Of a DNA stretch of 64,000 bases, positions 52,189 to 61,583 are shown piece after piece. Made by a program: the position numbers and the translations under genes. This DNA comes from Venatoribacter pacificus. Lineage in GTDB: Bacteria > Pseudomonadota > Gammaproteobacteria > Pseudomonadales > Oceanobacteraceae. The notes below the pieces were generated by a model. The model ran no database searches. It was not told where the DNA came from and saw nothing but the letters and a program-made list of their open reading frames with translations. Every line of letters begins with the position of its first letter. Within the stretch, counting starts at the first letter, position 1. The stretch is taken from assembly GCF_025318105.1 (NCBI RefSeq), contig NZ_JAOANI010000012.1, positions 62,001 through 126,000 on the forward strand, read 5' to 3'.

Positions 52189-53166
52189 ATGACGACTTCA
52201 TCCTCTTCCGTTTATCACGTTTCACCGTCTTCGCAGCGATCACCACAAGCGCCGCTGAGTATTGGCCTGCTGGGCATGGGGGCGGTTGGTACGCTGATGG
52301 CCAGCCACTGGCGGCAACACAAGGTGTTTGCTCTGCCCCGCGATCATAAATCTGTGCTTACCCTCAATCTGTTCACCCCCGCAGCGCAAACGGCAGAGCA
52401 GCAAACAGCAGAGCATCAGCAATGGCAACTCCCCTGCTGGCAGGGCGAACCCCTCGACTGGCTGGTGCTGACCACCAAAGCCGGCGATACACTGACGGCT
52501 TTAAAACCCTGGCTCAACCATCTGCCACGGGTCAACAATCTGCTGTTATTACAAAACGGAATGGGGCAACAGCAGCAATGCGCTGACTGGCTGGCACAAC
52601 ACCGGCTGCATACAAAGCTCTGGGCCGGAATTTCCACCGCTGGTGCTTACCGGCGTGCCGCCAATAACCCTCAAGGCAGCGAGGTGGTGTTTGCCGGTGC
52701 CGGACAGACCATCGCCGGGCGCTGGGCGCAGGAAAACCCTGCCGATAATGACAACACAGACACAACACCACTGCCTCCGGGGATAGAGTCCGTCCGTGAT
52801 ATTCCCGCCAGAATGCGCGAAAAACTCGCCGTAAATGCTGTGATCAATCCGCTGACCGCCGTACTGCGTTGCCATAACGGCGAGCTGGTCAGCAACCCGC
52901 TTTATCTGCCACAGTTACAGGCACTGGCGGCAGAAGTAGCCGATCTGTACCAACAATTGCACTGGCCACTGTCTCAGGATCTGAGCGAGCGCGTACAGCA
53001 GGTGGCGCAGGCCACGGCCGCAAACCGCTCCTCCACACTGCAGGATATTCTTGCGGCCAGACCCACCGAGCTGGTGTTTATTTGTGGATACCTGCAACAG
53101 CAGGCACAGAGCCTGGGTCTGACACTGCCGCTGACCGCCCGGTTAATGCGGCAGCTATCCGACTGA
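52189..53166 (+). CDS. panE: 2-dehydropantoate 2-reductase-like (PanE/ApbA)
   Basis: 325 residues. IGLLGMGAVGTLMASHW is the NADPH-binding Rossmann motif, NNLLLLQNGMGQ the conserved middle block, and REKLAVNAVINPLTAVLRCHNGE contains the catalytic Lys and Asn residues. It reduces ketopantoate to pantoate for CoA synthesis. Start 52189 is preferred over the in-frame 52150. The N-terminal ~25 residues are a Ser-rich lead not seen in most homologues. Confidence 0.9.
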   Translation: MTTSSSSVYHVSPSSQRSPQAPLSIGLLGMGAVGTLMASHWRQHKVFALPRDHKSVLTLNLFTPAAQTAEQQTAEHQQWQLPCWQGEPLDWLVLTTKAGDTLTALKPWLNHLPRVNNLLLLQNGMGQQQQCADWLAQHRLHTKLWAGISTAGAYRRAANNPQGSEVVFAGAGQTIAGRWAQENPADNDNTDTTPLPPGIESVRDIPARMREKLAVNAVINPLTAVLRCHNGELVSNPLYLPQLQALAAEVADLYQQLHWPLSQDLSERVQQVAQATAANRSSTLQDILAARPTELVFICGYLQQQAQSLGLTLPLTARLMRQLSD

Positions 53167-53226
53167 CAGAAACAAAATGAGGACTGGCAGGATGCAGCAG
53201 GACACGCACAGGAGACTTCAGTCACC

Positions 53227-55167
53227 ATGTTATTAGCGCGGCAGAAAACCATGCTGGCCACAGTGACGGTCTGTGCGCTGATTATTATCCTCACCACACT
53301 GGCGTATATTGCCGCCGCCGATCGCGTCGGGCGCGAGCAATTAGCACCGGAAATCAGTGACGCTTTTGCCGATATTCTGCAGATTCAGCTGACCCACAAC
53401 ATTACCGACCTGCCAACACTGCAATCCATGCTGGAGCGTTTTACCCGTCATTTTCAGATCCGCGAAGCGGCGCTCTACAATAGCCATGGTGAACGCATCA
53501 GCCACAGTTACCGGCGCGCGCCTCAACTTTCAGCCAGTCTTGACGACAGCCTGCTGGTCAGCAAACTGCATCAATACCGGCTCAGCAGTCCGCGTGGTGA
53601 ACTGCAACTACTGGTGATCAGTGATCGCTCCCTGCCCGGCTTTTTTATTCTTGATACCCTGACCACCACGTTGTTTGTGGTCAGCATTTCTGCCCTGCTG
53701 ATTTTTGCGTTGTACGCCCTGACCCGACGCTGGCAAAAGCGCCCTTACCTGCAATTACTGAGCAGCGTGCGTCGCGCCACGCGTGATGGTGAAAAAGAAG
53801 AAGCCATTACGATCCGCAGCGATGATCCGGATATTCAGCCGCTGACCAATGCACTGAATGATTTACTGTGGCAGTACGATCAACGCACCCGGAATTTACG
53901 TAATGCCCATCAACAGGCAGAAAGCGCACGCCTGCGAGCGACCCGGCTGTCCACCGAAACACGCCAGATTAACGAAAACCTGGCGCAGGAAATTTCCGTG
54001 CGGCGCGGCATCGAAACCCAGCTGAAAAATACCCAGACGCTGCTCGACGGTATTATTAATGCGATGCCATCGGCATTATTCACTCTGGATGCCCAACTGC
54101 GTATTGTGCAATGCAATCAGCAGGCCGGAGACTGGCTGGGTAAACAGCGCCAGCAATTAACCGGCCGCCACTTGCTGCAGCTGATTCCGGAACTCTCCCC
54201 CCACGCCGATCTGCTGAATGCTGCCGAACAGAATTCGGCCACTCATAAACTGGAAAGACTGGCGATTAACAGTTTTATTCAGCCGCTGATGACCGACACC
54301 ATGATTTATCCGTTGCCGGAACAGCAACAGGCAAAGCTGGTACTGCGTATTGATGACGTATCACAGCGCCTGCAGCTCGAAGAAATTATGGTACACAGCG
54401 AGAAGATGATGACGGTCGCCGGACTGGCAACCGGTATTGCCCATGAAATTAACAACCCGCTGGGAGCGATTTTACAGAACCTGCAAAATATTCGCCGCCG
54501 TCTGCAGCCGGGCCTGCCGGCCAACGAACGTATTGCAGCAGAAACCGGTCTGCCGCTGGAAAATCTGGATCTTTATTTGCAGCAACGCCATATCCTGCAG
54601 TTTATGGATAATATTCAACAGGCGGGAGAACGCGCCGCCAATATTATTGCCAACATGCTGCAATTTTCCCGCAGCGATCAACAACAAAAACAACACATCG
54701 ACCTGAACGCCCTGATCAATAACACCTTGACCATCGCCCGCGGGGATTTTGGTTTACGCCATATTCAGCTGAAATTTTCCGCCAGCACATCCCCCGCCTG
54801 GGTCGAGTGTCTGCCTGGCGAGATCGAACAGGTGCTGCTGAACCTGTTGAAAAATGCCGTGCAGGCGCTGAGCGATTACCCGTCGGAAGATACGCACTGG
54901 CAACCGATGATTCACCTCAGCATCGAACATCGCGACCAACAGCAGGTGATTGTGCTGGAAGACAATGGGCCAGGCATTCCCGCAGCCGTTGCCGCACATA
55001 TTTTCGAACCGTTTTACACCACCAAAGACGTGGGAGAAGGCACCGGGCTGGGCTTATTCGTTTCTTATTTCATCATTACCAGCCACCACCATGGACAGCT
55101 GCGCTATCGCCCTGCCAGCCAGCAAGGCGGAGCCTGTTTTGAGATTGCTCTGCCAGCGGGTGATTGA
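53227..55167 (+). CDS. Membrane sensor histidine kinase with PAS domain
   Basis: 646 residues. TM1 (about 10-31), a periplasmic region (32-145), TM2 (about 146-168), a linker and coiled coil (200-275), a PAS domain starting TLLDGIINAMPSALFTLDAQ (about 275-390), then HisKA with phospho-acceptor His in GLATGIAHEINNPLGAI (about 405) and the HATPase with NLLKNAVQAL and EDNGPGIP, ending GTGLGLFVSYFI. HisKA carries an insertion of about 35 residues (QPGLPANERIAAETG...). No response regulator gene is adjacent, so its partner is elsewhere. Signal unknown. Confidence 0.92.
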   Translation: MLLARQKTMLATVTVCALIIILTTLAYIAAADRVGREQLAPEISDAFADILQIQLTHNITDLPTLQSMLERFTRHFQIREAALYNSHGERISHSYRRAPQLSASLDDSLLVSKLHQYRLSSPRGELQLLVISDRSLPGFFILDTLTTTLFVVSISALLIFALYALTRRWQKRPYLQLLSSVRRATRDGEKEEAITIRSDDPDIQPLTNALNDLLWQYDQRTRNLRNAHQQAESARLRATRLSTETRQINENLAQEISVRRGIETQLKNTQTLLDGIINAMPSALFTLDAQLRIVQCNQQAGDWLGKQRQQLTGRHLLQLIPELSPHADLLNAAEQNSATHKLERLAINSFIQPLMTDTMIYPLPEQQQAKLVLRIDDVSQRLQLEEIMVHSEKMMTVAGLATGIAHEINNPLGAILQNLQNIRRRLQPGLPANERIAAETGLPLENLDLYLQQRHILQFMDNIQQAGERAANIIANMLQFSRSDQQQKQHIDLNALINNTLTIARGDFGLRHIQLKFSASTSPAWVECLPGEIEQVLLNLLKNAVQALSDYPSEDTHWQPMIHLSIEHRDQQQVIVLEDNGPGIPAAVAAHIFEPFYTTKDVGEGTGLGLFVSYFIITSHHHGQLRYRPASQQGGACFEIALPAGD

Positions 55168-55317
55168 ACCCAGGCATAATCACTTTGACTCAGAACACCA
55201 ATACCCATACAAACACCAACACCAGATGAATTATTTTCAAGCCAACCATGTGGATAATTCACTGCCTTTTGTACCCTCGCTATTGACCCATCGCACAGGG
55301 CTCTATACCCTTCGCGC

Positions 55318-55515
55318 TTTCAGGTGCCCTCAGCATTTTTACTGACGAGGGTTAAACGGGAAGTCTGGTGTCGCGTGTTCCTACCGCCAATCCAGCGCTG
55401 CCCCCGCAACGGTGATCAACCATACTGATAACAAATGCCACTGTGCTGTGCATGGGAAGGTGTTATCAGCGAGCTGCTCTCAGCTCAGGTTGTAAGCCCG
55501 GATACCGGCCTGAAT
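55318..55515 (+). promoter_or_regulatory. Cobalamin riboswitch
   Basis: Class-I-like B12 riboswitch. Conserved pieces in order: AGGTGCC near the 5' end, GAGGGTTAAACGGGAA, GTCTGGTG, the ACCGCCAATCCAGCGCTGCCCCCGCAACGGTGAT section (B12 box core), CACTGTGCTGTGCATGGGAAGG and TAAGCCCGGATACCGGCCT. It should turn off translation or transcription of the receptor gene when adenosylcobalamin is plentiful. It accounts for most of the 460-base gap after the kinase gene. Confidence 0.93.
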
Positions 55516-55630
55516 AACGATACTGACGTTGCGGTGGGCGACGGAGACCGATCGCAATAACTGCTGCATCATTGCAGCGCACTTTGCTTTTTGCGCCTCC
55601 GCCACTGCAACCGCTTTTTTGGGTTTGCGG

Positions 55631-57595
55631 GTGAGCACTCTGAATACTGTTTTTTTGCAACGCTGTGGTTTTTGTTCTCTCTTCACGCTGGCTTGTTTAA
55701 CCGGTGAAGCATCATTGCATGCGGAAGAAGCTCAGCTGGGGACAATAGAGACGCACGCGTCTTCACCGCAAACGTTAAATCGACCCGGATATCAGTTTTT
55801 TTCGCGGACAGATATTGAACGTCGCTTTGCCAATCTTAGTGAATTCCTCAGTCAAGTAAATGGGATACAGGTACAACAGTTAAGTGGACTGGGTAATCCG
55901 GCACTTATCTCCATCCGTGGTGCAACAGCGCAACAAACAAAAGTGTTAATTAATGGCATCGAGAGTACTGATGCACAAAATGGTGGTTATGATCTAAACC
56001 AGTTACCGATCAGCCAGATTGAAAGCATTGAAATTTCTCAGGATGGTAGCAGTAATGGCTACGCTGATCGTGCGATTGGCGGCACTATCAATATTATTAC
56101 CCGTAAGACAAAGAGCAATTCTCAGCTCGGTATTCAGGCAGGTTCTTATGGAACCTACCGGGCATCGTTAAGCCAACAAGCTGCCAGAAATATCAATATT
56201 CAACTGGAACACGAACAGAGTAACAACAACTATCTGTATCCGGTCGCAAGCCCAGCGTTCGATAGTCAAAACCGCAATAACAAAGAGGCACTGAATAATG
56301 CCGGTTTTTCGCGTCAATCAGTACAGGTTAATAGTGGCTCTGAGGAGTTAACGGCACGTCTGCGTCTATCTCAACAAAAAAAGAACATTCCTGATTATTA
56401 CCGTAATCATCCTGACAATAATGCATATCTGAGTGAACGTAATGCTGTTCTGGAATTAAATGGTGAACAGAGCCTTTCCAGCATGCAACAACAATGGCGG
56501 ATAGGACACTCTCAACGTTTTGAAAACTTTCGCAATACACTGGGCCTGATAGGACTTAGCCAAAATGATAACCGCTATCGATATGAAAAAAATTATCTGT
56601 CCGCTTCAAATATAAAGACCTGGGCACAATGGCAACACCGCGTTGACCTGAACTTCAGTGAAGAAACCTATCGCAGTGACTACCGTTTGGACAACGACAG
56701 TAAGCGCTGTCTAACGCCTCAAGGCAATTGTGATGCTTTTTCATTTCAGCGAAGTACAAATATCGGATCGCAACTTAACTGGAATAGCAAGAGTCAGCAA
56801 CAACAGGCATATATCGATATATACAGACAGAATACCAGCGACATCAGTCGTCAACGTTATGCTATCGCAGATGGAAGCACTCAGAGTGATGCGTTTATCG
56901 GTGCTGCTATCGGCTATCTCTGGTATTCAGATCACAGTGACTGGAGTTTAACCTGGAAGCGTGCGGCACGAATTCCAACCTTGTATGAGCGCTATGGCAA
57001 TCATGGTCTTTTTTTAAGTAACCCTGATCTGCAACAGGAGATAAGCAATACGCTTACTCTGAATAATTTATGGCGCATTACTGAAAAAACGCAGATATCC
57101 GCTTCAGTATTTTATCGCGACCTTGATAATGCCATTGTACCTGTCTATGACGCACGCGGTATTGGCCGCTACGAAAACACCAGTCAGGCAACCCTGACCG
57201 GAGTTGAATGGAATGCAGCCTATTGTGCCGATTATTGGTTCGGCACATTGTCAGGCAGTCATTATGACAGCCTGACAACCAGTGAGATAAGATCGTTTGA
57301 TGAGAAGAAATTGCCTGGCACTTACCACACCAGCCTGAAAGCCAGTACTGGATTCAACATTTCAAAACATCACATCGAATCCAGCGTTGAATACAGTGAC
57401 GATTTATACATAGACAGAAGCAATCTGATTGAGGGCGAAGCACGCGCGCTGATCAATCTATCATACCGCTACCAGGCAACAGATCACGAAGCAGGTCTTC
57501 GCATGATCAATATCAGCAATAACCGTTTTCTTGATTTTACCAACCGCCCGACGACTGGTCGGGAATGGTTGATCTTTCTTAACACCCGTTTTTAA
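55631..57595 (+). CDS. btuB: TonB-dependent cobalamin receptor BtuB-like
   Basis: About 654 residues from GTG 55631, which gives a signal peptide (VSTLNTVFLQRCGFCSLFTL to SLHA); the frame is open back to a TTG at 55529, so the start is uncertain. The plug domain follows: SRTDIERRFANLSEFLSQVNGIQ, ISIRGATAQQTKVLINGIE, SQIESIEISQDGSSNGYADRAIGG and TINIITR. The rest is a 22-stranded beta barrel ending in aromatic Phe (LNTRF). The TonB box is probably LGTIETHA near the mature N-terminus. The riboswitch directly upstream makes cobalamin the likely ligand. Confidence 0.9.
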   Translation: MSTLNTVFLQRCGFCSLFTLACLTGEASLHAEEAQLGTIETHASSPQTLNRPGYQFFSRTDIERRFANLSEFLSQVNGIQVQQLSGLGNPALISIRGATAQQTKVLINGIESTDAQNGGYDLNQLPISQIESIEISQDGSSNGYADRAIGGTINIITRKTKSNSQLGIQAGSYGTYRASLSQQAARNINIQLEHEQSNNNYLYPVASPAFDSQNRNNKEALNNAGFSRQSVQVNSGSEELTARLRLSQQKKNIPDYYRNHPDNNAYLSERNAVLELNGEQSLSSMQQQWRIGHSQRFENFRNTLGLIGLSQNDNRYRYEKNYLSASNIKTWAQWQHRVDLNFSEETYRSDYRLDNDSKRCLTPQGNCDAFSFQRSTNIGSQLNWNSKSQQQQAYIDIYRQNTSDISRQRYAIADGSTQSDAFIGAAIGYLWYSDHSDWSLTWKRAARIPTLYERYGNHGLFLSNPDLQQEISNTLTLNNLWRITEKTQISASVFYRDLDNAIVPVYDARGIGRYENTSQATLTGVEWNAAYCADYWFGTLSGSHYDSLTTSEIRSFDEKKLPGTYHTSLKASTGFNISKHHIESSVEYSDDLYIDRSNLIEGEARALINLSYRYQATDHEAGLRMINISNNRFLDFTNRPTTGREWLIFLNTRF

Positions 57596-57607
57596 AAAGG
57601 AAAAGAG

Positions 57608-58789
57608 ATGAAAAATTACTCATTCATTCTTCTGGCCAGCGCATTATTAGCAGGATGCTTTGGCGACGATGATAAAAAATCAACACCACTGACTGAAGGC
57701 TCCTATGCCGTACAAACCGTAGCAGCTGATTACACAAGTAGCTCCGTCGTTACCGGAAACATTCTGGGTGAGCGATCTGTTTCACAAACCATTCTGGTAA
57801 AAGACAAGTCGGATTTCACCGTGAATACATACGGAAAATACCTCTACCATATCGGTCGGTACAACACAGACAGTATCGCTCGCTATGATTCTACCAATAG
57901 CCTGAACGTAGCCCAATGGGAGTACAGTACTAATGATAATGGTGCGGAGAAATCTAACCCATATAAAATCGTTCATGTCTCCGATGATAAGGCTTACGTA
58001 ATCCGTTACGGCGCCAAGACGGTATGGCAAATAAATCCTCAAGCAGAAACTTCCGACCAGTTGGTTGTCGACACCATTGACCTTTCAGCCTACAACTATC
58101 CTGATTCAGACTTTCCCCGTATGAGTGAAGCCGCGTTCTATAACGACAAACTGTTTGTAGTTATGCAGCGTCTTGATGCTGCCTATAAACCACAAACAGC
58201 TTATGTTGCCGTGATAGATACTGCTGATAACACAGAAATTGACACCGATCCAAACACGAGCGGATTAAAAGGTATTCCACTATCTGTCACTAACCCGATT
58301 TCAGCAGAAGCTGACAATGGATATCTCTACATTGCAGGTCGCGGCAACTTCGGTTCTGACACTGGTGGTCTGGAAAAAATAGATATGACAACATTTGCTT
58401 CCAGCAATATTATTAACAACACTACGTTTACATCTCTGAATAATACTGAAACTAACACTTACTTCCATATCACTGATGTTGCACTGGCCAGCGATCAACA
58501 CGGTTATGTCACGGTAAATATTGAAAAAAACTACGATACACTATCGTCAAAAGTGTATGAATTTAATCCAACCAGTAAGACAATAGGTCAGTCGCTCAAT
58601 ATGACTTCATTGAATGAAGTCATCATTTCAGATATTGCAATCGATACTAACCAACGCCTTTGGGTAGGAGTTTCCAATAAAACAAACCCTGGTATCGTCG
58701 TAATAGACACCGACACCAACACTCAAAGTGGTAATCGTATTGAACTGCAAATGCCACCTAAATCTATTAATTTCCTGAGTATCAACTGA
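57608..58789 (+). CDS. Lipoprotein, predicted beta-propeller, in cobalamin operon
   Basis: 393 residues. Lipoprotein signal with lipobox LLAGC (Cys17) followed by FGDDDKKS; Asp after FG does not give inner-membrane retention at position +2, so outer-membrane location is expected. The mature part is strand-rich with repeated blocks such as YLYHIGRYNTDSIARYD, DNGYLYIAGRGN and QRLWVGVSNKTNPGIVVIDTD, consistent with a YncE-like propeller. It sits 12 bases after btuB and 11 bases before the adenosyltransferase gene. I know no assigned function; a surface or periplasmic corrinoid-capturing role is inferred from the operon. Confidence 0.78.
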   Translation: MKNYSFILLASALLAGCFGDDDKKSTPLTEGSYAVQTVAADYTSSSVVTGNILGERSVSQTILVKDKSDFTVNTYGKYLYHIGRYNTDSIARYDSTNSLNVAQWEYSTNDNGAEKSNPYKIVHVSDDKAYVIRYGAKTVWQINPQAETSDQLVVDTIDLSAYNYPDSDFPRMSEAAFYNDKLFVVMQRLDAAYKPQTAYVAVIDTADNTEIDTDPNTSGLKGIPLSVTNPISAEADNGYLYIAGRGNFGSDTGGLEKIDMTTFASSNIINNTTFTSLNNTETNTYFHITDVALASDQHGYVTVNIEKNYDTLSSKVYEFNPTSKTIGQSLNMTSLNEVIISDIAIDTNQRLWVGVSNKTNPGIVVIDTDTNTQSGNRIELQMPPKSINFLSIN

Positions 58790-58800
58790 ACGGAGATCAT

Positions 58801-59370
58801 ATGGGCAACCGCTTATCAAAAATCGTAACCAAAACAGGTGACGGTGGTGAAACCGGTCTGGGTGATGGTTCACGCGTCAGCAAAAGCAGCGAACGTATCC
58901 ACGCTATTGGTGATGTGGATGAGCTGAATTCCTGGATGGGATTACTGCGCGCCGAATTGAGCGCTAATGATGACCTGCAACCGCTGTTGCATCAGATTCA
59001 GCATGATTTATTCGATCTCGGTGGTGAACTGTCTGTACCAGGGTTTTATGCTCTGAGCGAAGAACTGCTGCAGGATATTGAAGATAATCTGGAAGCCCTT
59101 AACGATACCCTGCCACCGTTAAAAGATTTTATCTTACCGGGTGGTAATCGTTGTGCAGCCTGCGCGCACATGGCGCGTACCGTTTGTCGCCGAGCTGAGC
59201 GTTCTTTGGTCGAAATGGCGCGCAGTGAAACAATAAGCACACTGGCGCTGCGTTATCTCAACCGTTTATCAGACCTGCTGTTTATTCTCGCCCGGGTTCT
59301 CGCCCGACGTGACAATGGCCAGGAGGTTATCTGGCAAAGTCGGCATAAACGCGATAATAATGCGCAATAA
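58801..59370 (+). CDS. Cob(I)alamin adenosyltransferase, PduO type
   Basis: 189 residues, trimeric helical-bundle enzyme that forms adenosylcobalamin from cob(I)alamin and ATP. The N-terminal IVTKTGDGGETGLGDGSRVSK is the ATP-binding signature, followed by IGDVDELNSWMG, FILPGGNRCAACAHMARTVC and RRAERSLV, with LRYLNRLSDLLFILAR near the end. It is the third gene behind the riboswitch. A bidirectional terminator follows. Confidence 0.96.
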   Translation: MGNRLSKIVTKTGDGGETGLGDGSRVSKSSERIHAIGDVDELNSWMGLLRAELSANDDLQPLLHQIQHDLFDLGGELSVPGFYALSEELLQDIEDNLEALNDTLPPLKDFILPGGNRCAACAHMARTVCRRAERSLVEMARSETISTLALRYLNRLSDLLFILARVLARRDNGQEVIWQSRHKRDNNAQ

Positions 59371-59386
59371 TTGAGCGTTAAAACCA

Positions 59387-59417
59387 AAAAAATGCCCACA
59401 TCGGTGGGCATTTTTTT
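59387..59417. terminator. Bidirectional terminator
   Basis: TGCCCAC-ATCG-GTGGGCA stem with A7 before and T7 after. It separates the convergent adenosyltransferase and chemoreceptor genes. Confidence 0.92.
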
Positions 59418-59433
59418 ACTGGCAGATCCGGAA

Positions 59434-61449
59434 TCAGACTTTAAACTGCTCTACCCGTTGAGCCAATGAATCGGTAATGGCCTGAGTCTGCCGCACCGCC
59501 TGCACCGTGCCTTCGGCATTACTGGAGGTTTGCTGGCCACTGTCGCGAATGGCTTCAAGGTTGTTTTCCAGATCAGTGGCACTGCGTTTCTGCTCGTTCG
59601 CCGTCACTACAATATCGGTCGTTTTCTTCTGAATATCGCCCATACTGATCTGAATTTCATTCAGCGTCGTACCGACCTGCTCAGAATGAGAAACGGTGCT
59701 TTCCACCATTTTCCGGTTCACTTCCATCGTATCAACAGCGCTAATGATGTTTTTCTGTACTTCGCTGATCAGCCCTTCAATTTCCTGCGCTGACCCCTGA
59801 GTACGGCTGGCAAGAGTACGAACCTCATCGGCAACCACAGCAAAACCGCGCCCTTGTTCACCGGCCCGGGCTGCTTCAATGGCTGCATTCAGGGCCAGCA
59901 GGTTAGTTTGCTCGGCAATCCCTTTGATGGTGGCCAGGATACTGCTGATACTGGACGAATTTTCAGCCAAACGATTAACCGCCTGCATTGAATTCGCCAT
60001 TTCATCCGATAAGCTGCGCACCTGATCCATCACCTGAGTCACGACTTTTCCGGCTTCATCCGATTTTTTATGACCACTGTGCGCCGCCTCTTCTGCTTCT
60101 TCCGCCAGTTGCGTCACGGTAACCGCACGATCGGCCATGTCGCTGATAATTTGTGAAACCTGATTGGTTTGTTCCAATTGTATCTGCACGGCCTGACGGC
60201 TGCGGTTGGCAATACTTTCCACTTCATTCACATTGGCGCTCACCGAACCAGCACTGTCTTTGACCGCGGTCAGGGTATTACGGATGTTACCGATCATTTC
60301 ATTAAAGGCATCGCGTAATTGTCCCATTTCATCACGGCCATTAAATTTTATTTCATGGGTCAGATCACCATTAGCAATATCCCGCGCGGTTCCGGAAAAG
60401 CGTTTAATGGTGTAGCGAATAGACATAAAAAAGGCGAGATACAAATAGACAATGATCGTCAGTGCCGATAGCAGAACCAGAGCAAGAACACCGATGCGTT
60501 TTTGTTGGTCATCAAGACGAGACTGCAACTTACGGTTAATTAACGGAAAGGCTTTGCTTTCAAGATCTTTGATAACTTGCCACTGAGTCTGGTAAAACTG
60601 ATCAAAATCCTGCCAGCTGGATTCGATGGTTGCGGCAGCAATAATATCTTCGTCTATTTTCATACGAATATTTTCTACAGCTTTAACACCCGCCTGAGCA
60701 GATGTTAATAAATCGGCATCACCAATCGCTTCTGCGCTGCTGACCATGAGTTGCATATTCGGCTGTGCCGCCAACAGCTGATCATAAACAACGTTCATCA
60801 GATCGTAGGTTGCTGACTGCAGATACTGTTCTACGAAGGCGTATATTCCCGACGCATGGCCCATACCAATAACACCATTGGTTTCGGGCAGTGTCATAAC
60901 AATACCGACCAGACGCTGAATATCACCATCTGAATCCAGTGAAATACCGGAAGACTGGGTATACTGACGAATGACCAGATACAGCTCATCGATAACAATC
61001 TGATAATATTTGTACTGATCGCGGAACGTTGGCTGACGATGTTCACCGCTCATTTTCAGACGATGAGCATATTTTTCTTCCCAGCCTTTCAATAAGGAAA
61101 TCAGCTCCTCATCTTCTGTAGTCTGCAGCAACGTTTGAATCTGCTGAGGAATTTCGTTCATACGCTGTTCTGCACGTGCGCGGAGTTCATCATTATTCTG
61201 ATGCGGCACCACGGCAGCCAGGTCACGGAATGCTTCAAGCTCATGGGCAAAATTAAATAATTGCTGAGTGCTCTGAAGCCCACTTAGCTCCAGCTCTGTT
61301 TTTTTCATGGACTCAAACGCCGCAAGAAACACCTGTCCACTCAGCACCACAAGAGGCACCATAAACAAAAAACTGATCAGGCCGAATTTGGCAGCATAAT
61401 TCAGCTGCCCCATAAATTTGATTGCCGGCCACATTAGTGCTTTCAGCAT
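59434..61449 (-). CDS. Methyl-accepting chemotaxis protein with NIT-like sensor region
   Basis: 671 residues. TM1 (about 20-42), a helical periplasmic domain of about 275 residues resembling nitrate/nitrite-sensing NIT-type domains (SGISLDSDGDIQRLVGIVMT, GVIGMGHASGIYAFVEQYL), TM2 (about 318-343), HAMP (RDIANGDLTHEIKFNGRDEMG) and the signalling domain with IKGIAEQTNLLALNAAIEAA and RGFAVVADEVRTLA. No CheB/R-docking pentapeptide is at the C-terminus (VEQFKV). Unlike the receptor at 12880, it has a full-size sensor domain. Confidence 0.93.
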   Translation of the reverse strand: MLKALMWPAIKFMGQLNYAAKFGLISFLFMVPLVVLSGQVFLAAFESMKKTELELSGLQSTQQLFNFAHELEAFRDLAAVVPHQNNDELRARAEQRMNEIPQQIQTLLQTTEDEELISLLKGWEEKYAHRLKMSGEHRQPTFRDQYKYYQIVIDELYLVIRQYTQSSGISLDSDGDIQRLVGIVMTLPETNGVIGMGHASGIYAFVEQYLQSATYDLMNVVYDQLLAAQPNMQLMVSSAEAIGDADLLTSAQAGVKAVENIRMKIDEDIIAAATIESSWQDFDQFYQTQWQVIKDLESKAFPLINRKLQSRLDDQQKRIGVLALVLLSALTIIVYLYLAFFMSIRYTIKRFSGTARDIANGDLTHEIKFNGRDEMGQLRDAFNEMIGNIRNTLTAVKDSAGSVSANVNEVESIANRSRQAVQIQLEQTNQVSQIISDMADRAVTVTQLAEEAEEAAHSGHKKSDEAGKVVTQVMDQVRSLSDEMANSMQAVNRLAENSSSISSILATIKGIAEQTNLLALNAAIEAARAGEQGRGFAVVADEVRTLASRTQGSAQEIEGLISEVQKNIISAVDTMEVNRKMVESTVSHSEQVGTTLNEIQISMGDIQKKTTDIVVTANEQKRSATDLENNLEAIRDSGQQTSSNAEGTVQAVRQTQAITDSLAQRVEQFKV

Positions 61450-61583
61450 AGACTCCTCACACCCTTACTTATGCTTGTTATCTGGAAAACTGCCGGCGTC
61501 AGAATCATCGGTCACCGGCAACTCTCTGGGTACTATTTATTGCTTATGCAGCATTGGCTGAACGTCTGGCCGCAAGAGCACCA

